This document shows positions 48,561-58,547 of a DNA stretch of 64,000 nt, one piece after another. The position numbers and the translations under genes are program-made. The DNA comes from Bacteroides zoogleoformans. Its GTDB lineage: Bacteria > Bacteroidota > Bacteroidia > Bacteroidales > Bacteroidaceae. The notes under the pieces are model-generated. The model searched no databases, had not been told where the DNA came from, and worked only from the letters and a program-made list of their open reading frames with translations. The DNA lies in contig NZ_CP027231.1 in assembly GCF_002998435.1 (NCBI RefSeq), forward strand, positions 1,591,001-1,655,000, in the 5' to 3' direction. Positions within the stretch are counted from its first letter, which is position 1. Every line of letters begins with the position of its first letter.

Positions 48561-50810
48561 TTATTTTCCTGCCAAGCCATCGGCAAAGCCTGCGTAAGTG
48601 TGTTTACGGTTGTAGTTGGCATCCCACAAACCTACGGGTTCGCCACCGCGCCAACCCGAATCGGCAGGACTGTCGGTGGCACACCACTGGGTGATGCCAT
48701 ATCGCTGTGCAGCAGGAATAATCTCGAAGTACTTCTTCACGATGAACTTATAGTACTCGGCCATCGCTTTATGCTGCGCTTCGGTCATGTCTGCCGTCTT
48801 CACGCTCTTGCCGTCTTCGTTCACATAGCCCATGTCGAGTTCGGAAATCTTCACTAACTTGCCGCTTTTGGCCAGAATCTCGAACATCTTCACCACGTGC
48901 TCTTCCTTGCTCTTCTGCATGGCAGCATTGGCATGGCAGCTTACGTGCATCTGTGTGCCGATACCGTCAATCTTCGTCACGCCGTCGGATTCCCACTTCT
49001 CAATCCAGTGTACCAAACTCTTGGCTTTCTTATTGTCGTCCCAGTCGGATTCCAGATTGTAGTCGTTGATGAAGAGCTTCAACGGAGCCGTACCACCGTT
49101 TTCGGCATAATACTTGCGGGCAGCAGCTATCACGATACGTACATAGTCTTCGCTTCCCAAGTAGTCTTGCCAATAGAAGTTGTTCTTGGCATCTTCTGCC
49201 GATACGTTCTTGGCGGATTGCAAAGGATAGAAGCCTTCGCCGTCATCGCCACCGCCTGCGATGGCTTCGTTCACCACATCCCAAGTAGTGACATAACCAC
49301 CCGTTGCTTTCATCATACCTTCCACCCAGTTGTTCATAGCCCATGTAAGGGTGTCTTTCTTCTCGGCAGGAGTGAGGGGGATAGTATTTCCCTTTTCCTC
49401 CGATTCCCAAACAATATTGGCAAAATAATATGTTACGGCATTTTTGTCTACGTTGAGATTAAAGGCGATAGATTTCATACCGGCACCCTCTGCCGGAATA
49501 CTTCCCGTCGCTTCATAGTACTGCCACTCTTGTGTGAAATGAGGATTTTGAGGAAGCATAGCCCAATGCTTATAAGCTCCCGGTTCGCCATGACATTGTG
49601 TTGAACAATCTGCTTCAGCAGAAGCTTTATACCAAAAAGAAATTTTATATTTCTGCCCACTTGCCCATTCTTTATTAGGGGTATAAATAAAGAATTGAGT
49701 ATCCCAATCTTGACTAGGATTTGCAACAGAAGTTATCTTCGTGCAATTCATACCTTCCGGACCTTGTCCTTCAATAATAGTACCGGGTACATCAGCTTTA
49801 CCTTTCTCGCGAACGACAAAGTTAGCCATGCTTCCTCCAGCCTGCATTTTACTATTCTCTACCTGATTAAGGTAATAAATGGCAGAAGCTGTACCTTCCT
49901 TACCAATTTCAAAGGAAGGCCCTTGCCAGTTATTTCCCCAACCGGTTGTAGCAGCCTCCGCAAAATCACCGTTTTTAATGAGGTTGGCGTCCGTACCATC
50001 TTTTACAAGCACAAGGTTATCAAAACAGATTGTACCGCCATGCTTTCCAAACACAAACTGCAATTTATCGTGAGTAAATGCAGCATTGAACTTCCATGTA
50101 TAAGTAGCCCATTGGGTACCGATAGTATTTTCATTCAAGTATTGCACATCATTACTTCCACCCCATTGGTTCTTATTAGGACTCGCATCCCAGATGGGCC
50201 AAAGGCCGCATTGGCAAGCATCAGAAGCTTTAATGTCAACAGTCAGTGTATAGTCAGCACCGGCTTCCAATGCCACCGGAAGCGAGTAAATTGCTTGCTT
50301 ATCCCAAGGATTTGCACCGGCAGTACCCGTATTGTAGACAATAAAATTATTCGCCGCATTTGGATCTACCTTAAGTTCCTTATCCTTGATCAGCGAATTC
50401 AGATACTTATTGTTCTGTTGCGAATGCCAAGCCAACGTATGCCCGTAGATAGTGAGATTTGCAGCTTTTGCCAGATTCACAAAATTGGCGACAGTAGAAA
50501 AATCCATTGCACCATTATCTCTAACCACAGAGCTATACTTCATGGCATTGCCCGCTGTCAGCTCATCGAAATTGGAACATGCCAGGGCATAAACTCCACC
50601 TTTCTCCAGAAACTGATTGACAGAAATGGCCAATCCCAGCTTAAAGTTCGGATTGCTTGCGCGGTCTACATAATTTTTCAATGCCTCGTAAGCGTTGAGG
50701 TATTCGTACTGTTCCAAAGATGCCGGTTTGTCTATTTTGTAGTCCATAATCACATCATCGGCGCAAGAGAACAATGTAGCCACAAATAATAATGATAGTA
50801 ACTTTCTCAT
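48561..50810 (-). CDS. GH10 xylanase split by two CBM modules, surface lipoprotein
   Basis: The 749-residue lipoprotein (lipobox around LFSCADD, Cys16) has a GH10 domain interrupted after its third strand. The N-terminal part (about 40-160, with YGHTLAWHSQQNNKYL) and the C-terminal part (about 485-749) flank about 320 residues holding two beta-sandwich CBMs of CBM4/9 type, each with a TICFDNLVLVKDG-like end. Acid/base is Glu515 in [12 protein letters not shown] and nucleophile Glu657 in KISELDMGY. The same inserted-CBM design is known in Prevotella Xyn10C and Bacteroides xylan loci. It should be the main surface endoxylanase, directly downstream of the DUF1735 lipoprotein gene. Confidence 0.94.
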   Translation of the reverse strand: MRKLLSLLFVATLFSCADDVIMDYKIDKPASLEQYEYLNAYEALKNYVDRASNPNFKLGLAISVNQFLEKGGVYALACSNFDELTAGNAMKYSSVVRDNGAMDFSTVANFVNLAKAANLTIYGHTLAWHSQQNNKYLNSLIKDKELKVDPNAANNFIVYNTGTAGANPWDKQAIYSLPVALEAGADYTLTVDIKASDACQCGLWPIWDASPNKNQWGGSNDVQYLNENTIGTQWATYTWKFNAAFTHDKLQFVFGKHGGTICFDNLVLVKDGTDANLIKNGDFAEAATTGWGNNWQGPSFEIGKEGTASAIYYLNQVENSKMQAGGSMANFVVREKGKADVPGTIIEGQGPEGMNCTKITSVANPSQDWDTQFFIYTPNKEWASGQKYKISFWYKASAEADCSTQCHGEPGAYKHWAMLPQNPHFTQEWQYYEATGSIPAEGAGMKSIAFNLNVDKNAVTYYFANIVWESEEKGNTIPLTPAEKKDTLTWAMNNWVEGMMKATGGYVTTWDVVNEAIAGGGDDGEGFYPLQSAKNVSAEDAKNNFYWQDYLGSEDYVRIVIAAARKYYAENGGTAPLKLFINDYNLESDWDDNKKAKSLVHWIEKWESDGVTKIDGIGTQMHVSCHANAAMQKSKEEHVVKMFEILAKSGKLVKISELDMGYVNEDGKSVKTADMTEAQHKAMAEYYKFIVKKYFEIIPAAQRYGITQWCATDSPADSGWRGGEPVGLWDANYNRKHTYAGFADGLAGK

Positions 50811-50830
50811 AATTCCATGTTTTTCATAAC

Positions 50831-51856
50831 TTAATTAGCTTTATATGTAGGAGTAAACCACTCTGCCACCACGCCACGTGTTTGTACTACCAGTGTATCC
50901 TTTGTAGCATACTTCTGTGCTCCAAAATCAATGTTATACTCCAAATACATCACATCTCTGTCTTTGTTTCCAAAGCTCTTTTTCTCGCCTGCTTCCACAA
51001 ACTTTCCGGAACCGGATGCTGTGTATCCGGCAGTGGCAGAGGTAATCACACATTCATTCTTATCATTGAAGGTAAGCAATAAGTCGCAAGCCAGTTTTGC
51101 CTGAGTAGATGCCACGGTGGTGGTAACGGGATAAAGCGTTTGCTTCAGACCCGACGTGGTCATTTTACATACCTCATTTTTCTCTACATCGCCGGTATGT
51201 CTTACTACCGTTGTTGTTTTTCCATTCTCGGTAATAACATCCACTCCCCTACGCAAATAAGTAGCATGCCAAGGGTTGATGAACTTCACGCAATAGAGCA
51301 CATAATCTTTGGGTTGTACACTCCAATACTCCGAATTTGTGTGTGCAGGCTTATCGCCTTCAATCAGGGGAGTGCCGGCCAGTATTCTATCAGCCCCTTT
51401 TACCCCCGTCATCATCAGAGGAATTACATACGTGTTCTTCAAGGCCTTGGGATCGGCAAAGAAAGCATCAGTGAACTGTACTTCCACACCTCCCATATAG
51501 TCTCCACCATAAATAAGTTTATCACTTCCTAAGGTATAATATTCGGCAGGCATGGGCTGCACAACCGAACCATCGGGAAAATAAAGATTATCCGTCAAGG
51601 TGTTGTCCACTTTAATGTCTACCGTGATATCCTTTCCCTTATAAGCTCCACCCATTGCACCATAGATGATGCACTTACGGTCATTATCCACAGGGGTGGT
51701 TGTACTGTTTCCCAAGATCAGTGTGCGTACCGGATATTGATAGGCGAAATACACGGAAGTACCTCCCTCATAATCAGGAAACGTAACTGTTAGATTTTCG
51801 CAAGAAGCCATCAATGCCCCCACTGCCAATACTGATAATATATTAATTAGTTTCAT
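50831..51856 (-). CDS. DUF1735-domain surface lipoprotein, probable glycan-binding protein
   Basis: The 341-residue protein has a lipoprotein signal (VGALMASCENL, Cys19) and an N-terminal DUF1735-type beta domain (TVTFPDYEGGTSVYFAYQYP...). It occupies the place after SusD where SusE/F-like or other surface glycan-binding proteins are encoded. No catalytic motif is visible. Xylan binding at the cell surface is the likely role by context, not by sequence proof. It is 33 bp after SusD and 20 bp before the GH10 gene. Confidence 0.8.
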   Translation of the reverse strand: MKLINILSVLAVGALMASCENLTVTFPDYEGGTSVYFAYQYPVRTLILGNSTTTPVDNDRKCIIYGAMGGAYKGKDITVDIKVDNTLTDNLYFPDGSVVQPMPAEYYTLGSDKLIYGGDYMGGVEVQFTDAFFADPKALKNTYVIPLMMTGVKGADRILAGTPLIEGDKPAHTNSEYWSVQPKDYVLYCVKFINPWHATYLRRGVDVITENGKTTTVVRHTGDVEKNEVCKMTTSGLKQTLYPVTTTVASTQAKLACDLLLTFNDKNECVITSATAGYTASGSGKFVEAGEKKSFGNKDRDVMYLEYNIDFGAQKYATKDTLVVQTRGVVAEWFTPTYKAN

Positions 51857-51889
51857 TTCGTTCTACTTTTTTTTATTACACACAATAGA

Positions 51890-53692
51890 TTACCAACCTG
51901 CATTTTGTTCCAGGTTTCCCCATTTCATCGTTTCGTCATAAGGTATAGGACCATAGTACATATAATCCTTATATACTCTGTCTTCTACTTTAATCTCCGT
52001 ATAGGTCAGTTCATCGCCTGCTTTGCTCACCTGCATGCCTTGAGCCGGCTCGGTCAAAGGAGCTTTCCAACGACGCAAGTCCCAGAAACGCTTATTCTCG
52101 AAACAAAGCTCTATGCGACGTTCATTGCGAATAAGCTGACGCATCTTGTCTTTGTCGTTCTTAATGCTCTCCAAGTAGGCATCCCCGTTATCCGCACCTA
52201 CCCCTGCGCGAGCACGGATGGCTTTGATAACATCATACGCACTGTATGCGTGATTTCCTTTACCGGTAGGTCCCCATGCTTCGTTGGCAGACTCAGCATA
52301 AGCCAGAAAAATCTCTGTGTAACGGATTCGTGCCGTATAGTGCTTCTGCGCATTCAGTGCACTGGGATTGGCACTACAATCTTCACGCAAGAGCTTACGC
52401 ATGTAATATCCGGTACGAGTAGAAGTAGCTTGCTTGTTCAGCCCATCATTGTCGGAAGTATAGGTACCTGTAGTAATTGTTTTTCCTTTGAAGTTTGCAC
52501 CATCATAGATGATGTACTGTGCCAAACGCGGGTCACGACCAACATAAGGAGACTTTTTTGAATAACCGCTCAACGCATCATCAATGGGATATCCATTGGC
52601 CATAGGGAAAGCATCTACCAAATTCTGAGTAGGATTGATACGTCCGTTGCCATAGAGCGAAGGAGGGAAATTGTCTTTTTCGGTCTGAAGCCCGATATCC
52701 CAATCAGCATCTCCATTGGATATATTTCCGCGCCAGATAATTTCGGCCGGCACAGCTCCCGAACCTAAATTATCAATCTCTGCCGTATTCATAAACCACG
52801 TATGTCCCTTAGGAGCAATACCTGAAACACCGCCTATGCGATCCAACACTATTGCAGCATAATCGGCAGCTGTTGCTTGATTGATCGTGGTACCCTCTAT
52901 GAAAGCGGGACTGGTGGCCAACAAAGCTACTTGTGCCCGAATGGCTTCTGCAATGCGCGCACTCATACGGCCACGCATGTAAGTACCAAACACCCGGTTG
53001 TAGTCACCGGCATTTGTTACACCATTTGCTTTATACTTTGCAGGGATATCAGCATCTTTCACATTCACATAATCCAAAGGAAGCAATTGCAAAGCAGCAT
53101 CAATATCTTCAAAGATCATGTCCAAGCACTCTTGAAACGTATTTCTTGGCAGATTGAAATCCGAAGAAGCTCCTTCAGAGCTTGTCAATTTAGGAACACC
53201 CAACATCCGCCCATCCGATGTTTTTCCTGCATGAGCCATCAGCAAATAATACATGTTCAAGGCACGAAGCGCATAAGCCTCACCTTTCAAATGGTCGCAA
53301 TACATCGCATTGACTTTCTCGTCTTTGGCCCACACCACCTTATCTACATTTTCAAGAAAAATATTGAGATATTGAATGGTGGCCTTACGAGCCTGCCATT
53401 GAGACACCGGATTGTTAGCAGAGTTCCAAGCCCCTTGAGCCATTTTCTGCAGATTATTCGACCGGTCGTTCGTTACGGCATCATCTGTGGCCACATCGCT
53501 CACACTTCGGGTGTCATAAGGGAGCATGGCATAGGCATATCCCAGAAGTCCTTGGGCATAGGCCGGTTCGTTATACATCTCCTGTATACCTCTATTGTTT
53601 TCGATAGCAGGCGAAAACATATCATCACATGCCGTAAATGTGGCGAGCAACGCCACGCATCCTATGATGTTTTTTATTTTCATATTGTTCAT
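51890..53692 (-). CDS. susD: SusD-like nutrient-binding lipoprotein (second pair)
   Basis: The 600-residue SusD-family protein has a lipobox in LLATFTACDDMF (Cys22) and the helical TPR-like region that forms a lid over SusC. Typical blocks near the end include MRQLIRNERRIELCFENKRFWDLRRW. It pairs with the SusC gene 11 bp upstream. The real start may be the fourth codon (MKIKNI). Substrate is inferred from the locus to be xylan oligosaccharides. The symbol denotes family only. Confidence 0.94.
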   Translation of the reverse strand: MNNMKIKNIIGCVALLATFTACDDMFSPAIENNRGIQEMYNEPAYAQGLLGYAYAMLPYDTRSVSDVATDDAVTNDRSNNLQKMAQGAWNSANNPVSQWQARKATIQYLNIFLENVDKVVWAKDEKVNAMYCDHLKGEAYALRALNMYYLLMAHAGKTSDGRMLGVPKLTSSEGASSDFNLPRNTFQECLDMIFEDIDAALQLLPLDYVNVKDADIPAKYKANGVTNAGDYNRVFGTYMRGRMSARIAEAIRAQVALLATSPAFIEGTTINQATAADYAAIVLDRIGGVSGIAPKGHTWFMNTAEIDNLGSGAVPAEIIWRGNISNGDADWDIGLQTEKDNFPPSLYGNGRINPTQNLVDAFPMANGYPIDDALSGYSKKSPYVGRDPRLAQYIIYDGANFKGKTITTGTYTSDNDGLNKQATSTRTGYYMRKLLREDCSANPSALNAQKHYTARIRYTEIFLAYAESANEAWGPTGKGNHAYSAYDVIKAIRARAGVGADNGDAYLESIKNDKDKMRQLIRNERRIELCFENKRFWDLRRWKAPLTEPAQGMQVSKAGDELTYTEIKVEDRVYKDYMYYGPIPYDETMKWGNLEQNAGW

Positions 53693-53703
53693 TGTTATAT
53701 TTT

Positions 53704-56556
53704 TTAGAATACCGCTTTCACGCCAATATTATAGAATCGGGTTTGTGGCGCACTTCCCACGCTCATCTCCATATGCTTGCGCTCCTTGGCTATGGTAAGC
53801 AGATTTCCTCCGCTCACATAAGCAGAAACTTCGTGCAGGAACGAGTTGCGGAGCCACTGTTTGGGCAAGTCATAAGTAACCTGCACTTTGACCAGATTAA
53901 AACGGTTGTTTTTATACATCCAGAAATCCGAAGAGACGAAATTGTTGCTTCCACTCTCCGTGGTAAGACGAGGATAAGTGGCAGTTTCGGCCGTTTCAGG
54001 TGTCCAACGGTTGCGTACTATTGCTGAATATTTGTTTTCTCCCGAAATCCAATAGTAAGAACTGTTCTTCATGCCATAAGCTCCGAAACCTCCCGTACCC
54101 AAAGCAAAGAACGTAAACCCGTTCCATTTTGCCGTCAGGTTCACACCGAGGGTAAAAGGCGCTCCATACCATCCGCCCTTGCCTAAGTAGGTCTGGTCTT
54201 TCTCGTCAATCACGTTATCCTTATTCAAATCAATGTACTTGATGTCACCGGGTTTTACCGTACCTCCCAATTTCTGCTCCGGAGAAGCGGCAATATCCGC
54301 GTCGTTCTTAAAGAAGCCTGCACTCTTATATCCCCAGATGCCATCCACCGGACGTCCTTCGCGCTTACGGGTATCTGTGAAGATTTCGTCACGCTTTGTA
54401 GCCTTGGTGTCGTAATAAGTTCCCGACACTCCCAAAGAAAAGTCCACCTTACCTAAACGTTTATTCATATTTACGTTGAAGTCAAACCCAACGCGACGGT
54501 TGTTGTTATAGTTCATCACAGGAACAAACGATGCCGCCGGATATCCGGTAACCAAATGTCCCGGATAAGAAGTGGGGTTAACCAAGTAGCCCTCCATAGA
54601 ATTGATAAAGAACGAAGCATCGGCAGTTAACAGTTTCTTCCATAATGACGTGCGCAGATTGACAGACAGCTCTTTACGCTTAATGAAAGTGAGATCTGTA
54701 TTTTCGCCACGGGTAGAGATAGTATATCTTCCGCTTGAACCATCGTACCAGCCATAACCATCGTTCTGAGTCCATACCGATTTATACAGATAATACTCGT
54801 TTCCTCCCAGCGCTACATCTATGTCTTGATGCAACACACTTCCGGATATACTGAACATCAAATCGTCTACTACCGGAGAATCGGCCAAGAAACCCTCTTT
54901 GCTCATTCTCCATCCCAATGTCAAAGAAGGAGAGAGAGCGTTGCGGTGTCCTTCGGCCAGCTTAGCCGAATGAATCAATGCCATTCCAAAGTCTGCATAA
55001 TATTTATTGCGGAAATTGTATCCGGCCTGCAAAGCCAAGTTAGCATTACTGATGCGATGATATCTGGCCGACAATGTTTGTTGATAACCCGAAGCTATCA
55101 GCATGGCCGAAATGTTATGGTCTTTCTTGAAAGTCCTCTCATAATTGAACCGACCGGAAAACGCGATGGTCTGTGTATCGGCACTTGAACCTACATTCTG
55201 TGTAGCCGTCCGCTCATCATTACCTTCTTTCACTAATCCCACAATAACGTCTTTCCCACCGTAGTTAGACCACGTCGGAGTGTAAACGGCATATTTATTG
55301 TCGAATGAGGTTGTATAAGCGGTGGCATAGTCCACTGCAAATTGCGTATGAAAAGAAAGTCCCTTCAAAACTTTATTCAGGTTTATATCCACTCCTGCAT
55401 CAAATTGGAACTGACGGCTTGTTAGTTTTAAGCTTCCGGCTGCATAGCTGTCGGCAAAAACGTTGGTAGGAGCAAGACTGGAACCGCCAAGGAAGTACTT
55501 ACCATCAATGATATTGTTAGAAGTATTGATCAACTCCCATGCAGCAGCCGCATTAGGGTCGATATAATCCAACGGAATAAATGGAGCTACATAGTTGTGG
55601 GAGTTAGGACGAACGGTAGCCGCATCAGACCAATAATTGCCTTTTGCACTCTTTGCATCATGAAACACAGCATTGGCATTGATGTAGGCACTGATAAAAT
55701 CGTTAATGGTAACATCTACATTACCACGCACATTCAAACGGTTGGTACCATTGTTCTTGGCTTCACCAAGCTTCAGCAGGCTACCCCCATGCGCATACCC
55801 TACTTGAGTGTAGAAACGAGCACGTTTTCCACCTCCTGTAATCTCGGCAGACACATCTGAATAGTTAGAAACCTTCCGAATATAATCGGACGAATAGAAA
55901 TTCATATCCGGATAGCGATACGGATTCAATCCGGAACCATGGTTATAGATTTGCTCTTGCGTATACGAGATACCCTTACCATCGTTCAAGGAAGCCTCGT
56001 TATAAAGCGTCATGTATTCGGCAGCGCCCAAGTATTCCGGAAAGCTTTTTGCTACATCCAACCGAGTATTGGCACGTACATTCACTCTTAAATCTCCTTC
56101 GCTACCTCGTTTCGTGGTTATCAAGATAGCTCCTTTGGCCGCACGGCTTCCATAGAGAACTACGGCCTGTGCCCCTTTCAGGAATGTTATCTGAGAAATT
56201 TCAGAGGGTAATACATTGTCTGTGCTGCGAGGTACTCCATCCACCAACACCAAGTATCCGGCATTGTCGGCATCCATTCCCCACATTGAGTTACCGGTCC
56301 AGCCACCGATATATCCTTGCATATTATCCAAGCTATAAGTGTTGTAATTCTTGTCGGTCAGCTCTTCAACATTCACTACGGAGACACCTCCCAACAAGTC
56401 ATTTTGTGCCACCTTACGATATGCGACTTGTACAAGCGGCTGTTTGTCAGTCGCCAAAGAATCCATTTCATTTTCGACCATTGTCTGTGCATTGACAGCA
56501 AAGGATGAAAAGACCGACATCGCACATAAAATGAATTTCGTTTGTATATATTTCAT
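53704..56556 (-). CDS. susC: SusC-like TonB-dependent transporter lacking the N-terminal extension (second pair)
   Basis: The 950-residue outer-membrane transporter has a signal peptide (about 1-23). Unlike the SusC at 58.5 kb it has no carboxypeptidase-like N-terminal domain. After a short stretch with a TonB-box-like sequence (QPLVQVAYRKV) it goes straight into the plug domain (VVNVEELTD...LVLVDGVPRS...AVVLYGSRAAKGAILITTKRG) and then the 22-strand barrel ending VKAVF. It forms a pair with the SusD gene 11 bp downstream and follows SusD of the first pair by 44 bp. Oligosaccharide import powered by TonB is the expected role. Confidence 0.94.
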   Translation of the reverse strand: MKYIQTKFILCAMSVFSSFAVNAQTMVENEMDSLATDKQPLVQVAYRKVAQNDLLGGVSVVNVEELTDKNYNTYSLDNMQGYIGGWTGNSMWGMDADNAGYLVLVDGVPRSTDNVLPSEISQITFLKGAQAVVLYGSRAAKGAILITTKRGSEGDLRVNVRANTRLDVAKSFPEYLGAAEYMTLYNEASLNDGKGISYTQEQIYNHGSGLNPYRYPDMNFYSSDYIRKVSNYSDVSAEITGGGKRARFYTQVGYAHGGSLLKLGEAKNNGTNRLNVRGNVDVTINDFISAYINANAVFHDAKSAKGNYWSDAATVRPNSHNYVAPFIPLDYIDPNAAAAWELINTSNNIIDGKYFLGGSSLAPTNVFADSYAAGSLKLTSRQFQFDAGVDINLNKVLKGLSFHTQFAVDYATAYTTSFDNKYAVYTPTWSNYGGKDVIVGLVKEGNDERTATQNVGSSADTQTIAFSGRFNYERTFKKDHNISAMLIASGYQQTLSARYHRISNANLALQAGYNFRNKYYADFGMALIHSAKLAEGHRNALSPSLTLGWRMSKEGFLADSPVVDDLMFSISGSVLHQDIDVALGGNEYYLYKSVWTQNDGYGWYDGSSGRYTISTRGENTDLTFIKRKELSVNLRTSLWKKLLTADASFFINSMEGYLVNPTSYPGHLVTGYPAASFVPVMNYNNNRRVGFDFNVNMNKRLGKVDFSLGVSGTYYDTKATKRDEIFTDTRKREGRPVDGIWGYKSAGFFKNDADIAASPEQKLGGTVKPGDIKYIDLNKDNVIDEKDQTYLGKGGWYGAPFTLGVNLTAKWNGFTFFALGTGGFGAYGMKNSSYYWISGENKYSAIVRNRWTPETAETATYPRLTTESGSNNFVSSDFWMYKNNRFNLVKVQVTYDLPKQWLRNSFLHEVSAYVSGGNLLTIAKERKHMEMSVGSAPQTRFYNIGVKAVF

Positions 56557-56600
56557 TGTTTACTCTTTTAGTATTAAACATGCATTCTCCACGAACGGCA

Positions 56601-58535
56601 TTACCATCCGGGATTCTGTTTGAACTCTACATAGAGGTACACATCATCATCCGGCAATGGAAACCAATAATGTTTAGTACCGAAGATGCGTTTCAAGATA
56701 ACCTCTTCTCTGAAGTTTGCCACCTTAGCCTCTCTCGGGTCGTTTTCTTTAAAGAAATCTGCGCTTTCCAGACGATCGAATTCTTGAGAAGTTTTAATGG
56801 TATAAGGAGCTTCGGTCAACAACAGCCAACGTTGCAAATCGCAGAACCGGAATCCTTCAAAAGCCAGTTCAACAGCACGCTCGCGGCGCAACTCGTCCAT
56901 AAACTTCCGGTTGTCGGTTAAGAAAGACTCAGCCACGTGTCCGGCCCCACAGCGTTCGCGGATTCTATTTACCGCATCGACTGCCGTCAACGAACAGTTA
57001 GAGGACCTCACCCCGGCGCCACCTTGGGCTGCACATGCCTCTGCATACATCAAATAAATGTCTGCCAAGCGCATGTAAGGCAGGTAGCAGTGCAAGTTCG
57101 AACCCCAATCGTATTCTCTATCGCCCACATTACAAGTATGCGGCACCAATTTTTGAATGAAATATCCTGTACGACTGCCATTGGCCACCGGACGCATATT
57201 ACCACCGGTAAACAGTTCACAATAGCGGTATTGCTCACGCTCTGCACTCAATGTTCCGTTTACGTATTTAAATCCATCAAAAACGATGTCGTGATAGAAA
57301 CGAGGGTCTCTGTCCTTAAACGGATATTCGGGATCGAAACCCGAATTAGGGTCAGTCAGCGGCAATCCGTTTGCCATACCATACATGTTCACCAAATTGG
57401 CAGTGGGCTGGTGAATAATGTTGTCGTGTTCAACCATACCTCCCACCTTGGGGCCAAACAGTTTAGAAACGTTCCAGTTCGAACCATTGGCGTCAGGCGA
57501 AGGACCACGGAAGATAGCTTCCACACTACCCGGCATCAACCAGTTTTGGCGTCGGGTGTAGAAGATATCAGAAAAACAAGTAGATGCGGAAGAAGCCTTT
57601 TCGTGATTGTAGATGTCCGAATACTCATACTGCGCCAAGGCATATTGCGTTTGTCCGCTCTCTACCAAAGCAAGCAGTTCGCCGAAAGCCTCGGCAGCCT
57701 TCTTTGCATAGTCCGTATTGTAGCTATAAGTTTTAGCTCCGCCCATTTGAGCACCATGCTCCATCAACGGACTTGCAGCCCACAGGTAGTTCTTTCCCAA
57801 ATAACCTAAAGCCATGATCTTATTGATACGCAGCTGGTTTTTCCCTTCGGTGAGCTTGCCCGTTGTGGTATTATCCCAATTGATGGGCAGCAAATCGGCA
57901 GCTTTACGAAAATCGGCAGCTGCTTTGTCGGCACACTCCTGATAACTCAGTCTGGGCAGTTTCAGTTTAGTAGAAGCATCCAGTGTTTGATCCACATAGG
58001 CCAATCCACCGAAATACTGCATCAGTTCAAAATGCCACCATGCACGGAAGAAATACAATTGTCCTTCGATAAGTTTTTTTTCCTCTTCCGTTCCGGTAAA
58101 CTTATCCAGATTATCTATACCCAGATTGCACTTACGAATGCAATACCAAGCATGCGGCCACAAAGAGTGGTTAAATTTATTGGTAGAAGCGGGATTGCTA
58201 CCGGTGCGATACAACCAGCTTTGGTTGTTTGACTGCCAAGCTCTGAAGTTTCCTAAATCAGCCTGATGTGTCATGTGTGCATTTCCCTCAGGATTAAACA
58301 CTTCATCGTCTCCCCAGTTCCACGATGTACAATAGTTATTCTTTTCCTTATCGGGAATACAGTTATAAATCTCTTCGATGAAACCCTGAAAGTTCCTGAA
58401 GTTTTTATACGCATCCGTCTCGGACAATGTAGATTCCGGTTCTTTGTCCAGATAATCCTCGCACGAGGGAAAAGTTATCCCCAAAGCAAGAGACAGAACG
58501 CCGGTCCACAGATATGTTGTGTATCTTTTATTCAT
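56601..58535 (-). CDS. susD: SusD-like nutrient-binding lipoprotein (first pair)
   Basis: The 644-residue SusD-family lipoprotein has a lipobox around FPSCEDYLDKEP (Cys25). Conserved SusD blocks include LRRERAVELAFEGFRFCDLQRW near the C-terminus and the terminal NPGW. It is encoded 12 bp after its SusC partner. As the surface lid of the transporter it should bind xylan fragments. The length is at the upper end for the family but without an extra domain I can see. Confidence 0.94.
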   Translation of the reverse strand: MNKRYTTYLWTGVLSLALGITFPSCEDYLDKEPESTLSETDAYKNFRNFQGFIEEIYNCIPDKEKNNYCTSWNWGDDEVFNPEGNAHMTHQADLGNFRAWQSNNQSWLYRTGSNPASTNKFNHSLWPHAWYCIRKCNLGIDNLDKFTGTEEEKKLIEGQLYFFRAWWHFELMQYFGGLAYVDQTLDASTKLKLPRLSYQECADKAAADFRKAADLLPINWDNTTTGKLTEGKNQLRINKIMALGYLGKNYLWAASPLMEHGAQMGGAKTYSYNTDYAKKAAEAFGELLALVESGQTQYALAQYEYSDIYNHEKASSASTCFSDIFYTRRQNWLMPGSVEAIFRGPSPDANGSNWNVSKLFGPKVGGMVEHDNIIHQPTANLVNMYGMANGLPLTDPNSGFDPEYPFKDRDPRFYHDIVFDGFKYVNGTLSAEREQYRYCELFTGGNMRPVANGSRTGYFIQKLVPHTCNVGDREYDWGSNLHCYLPYMRLADIYLMYAEACAAQGGAGVRSSNCSLTAVDAVNRIRERCGAGHVAESFLTDNRKFMDELRRERAVELAFEGFRFCDLQRWLLLTEAPYTIKTSQEFDRLESADFFKENDPREAKVANFREEVILKRIFGTKHYWFPLPDDDVYLYVEFKQNPGW

Positions 58536-58547
58536 AAGATTCTCCTT

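Noticed and set aside
49695-50789. Plus-strand open frame (364 codons) opposite the split GH10 gene
   Set aside because: Shadow of the GH10/CBM coding sequence, with no family features. The GH10 frame has both catalytic Glu residues.
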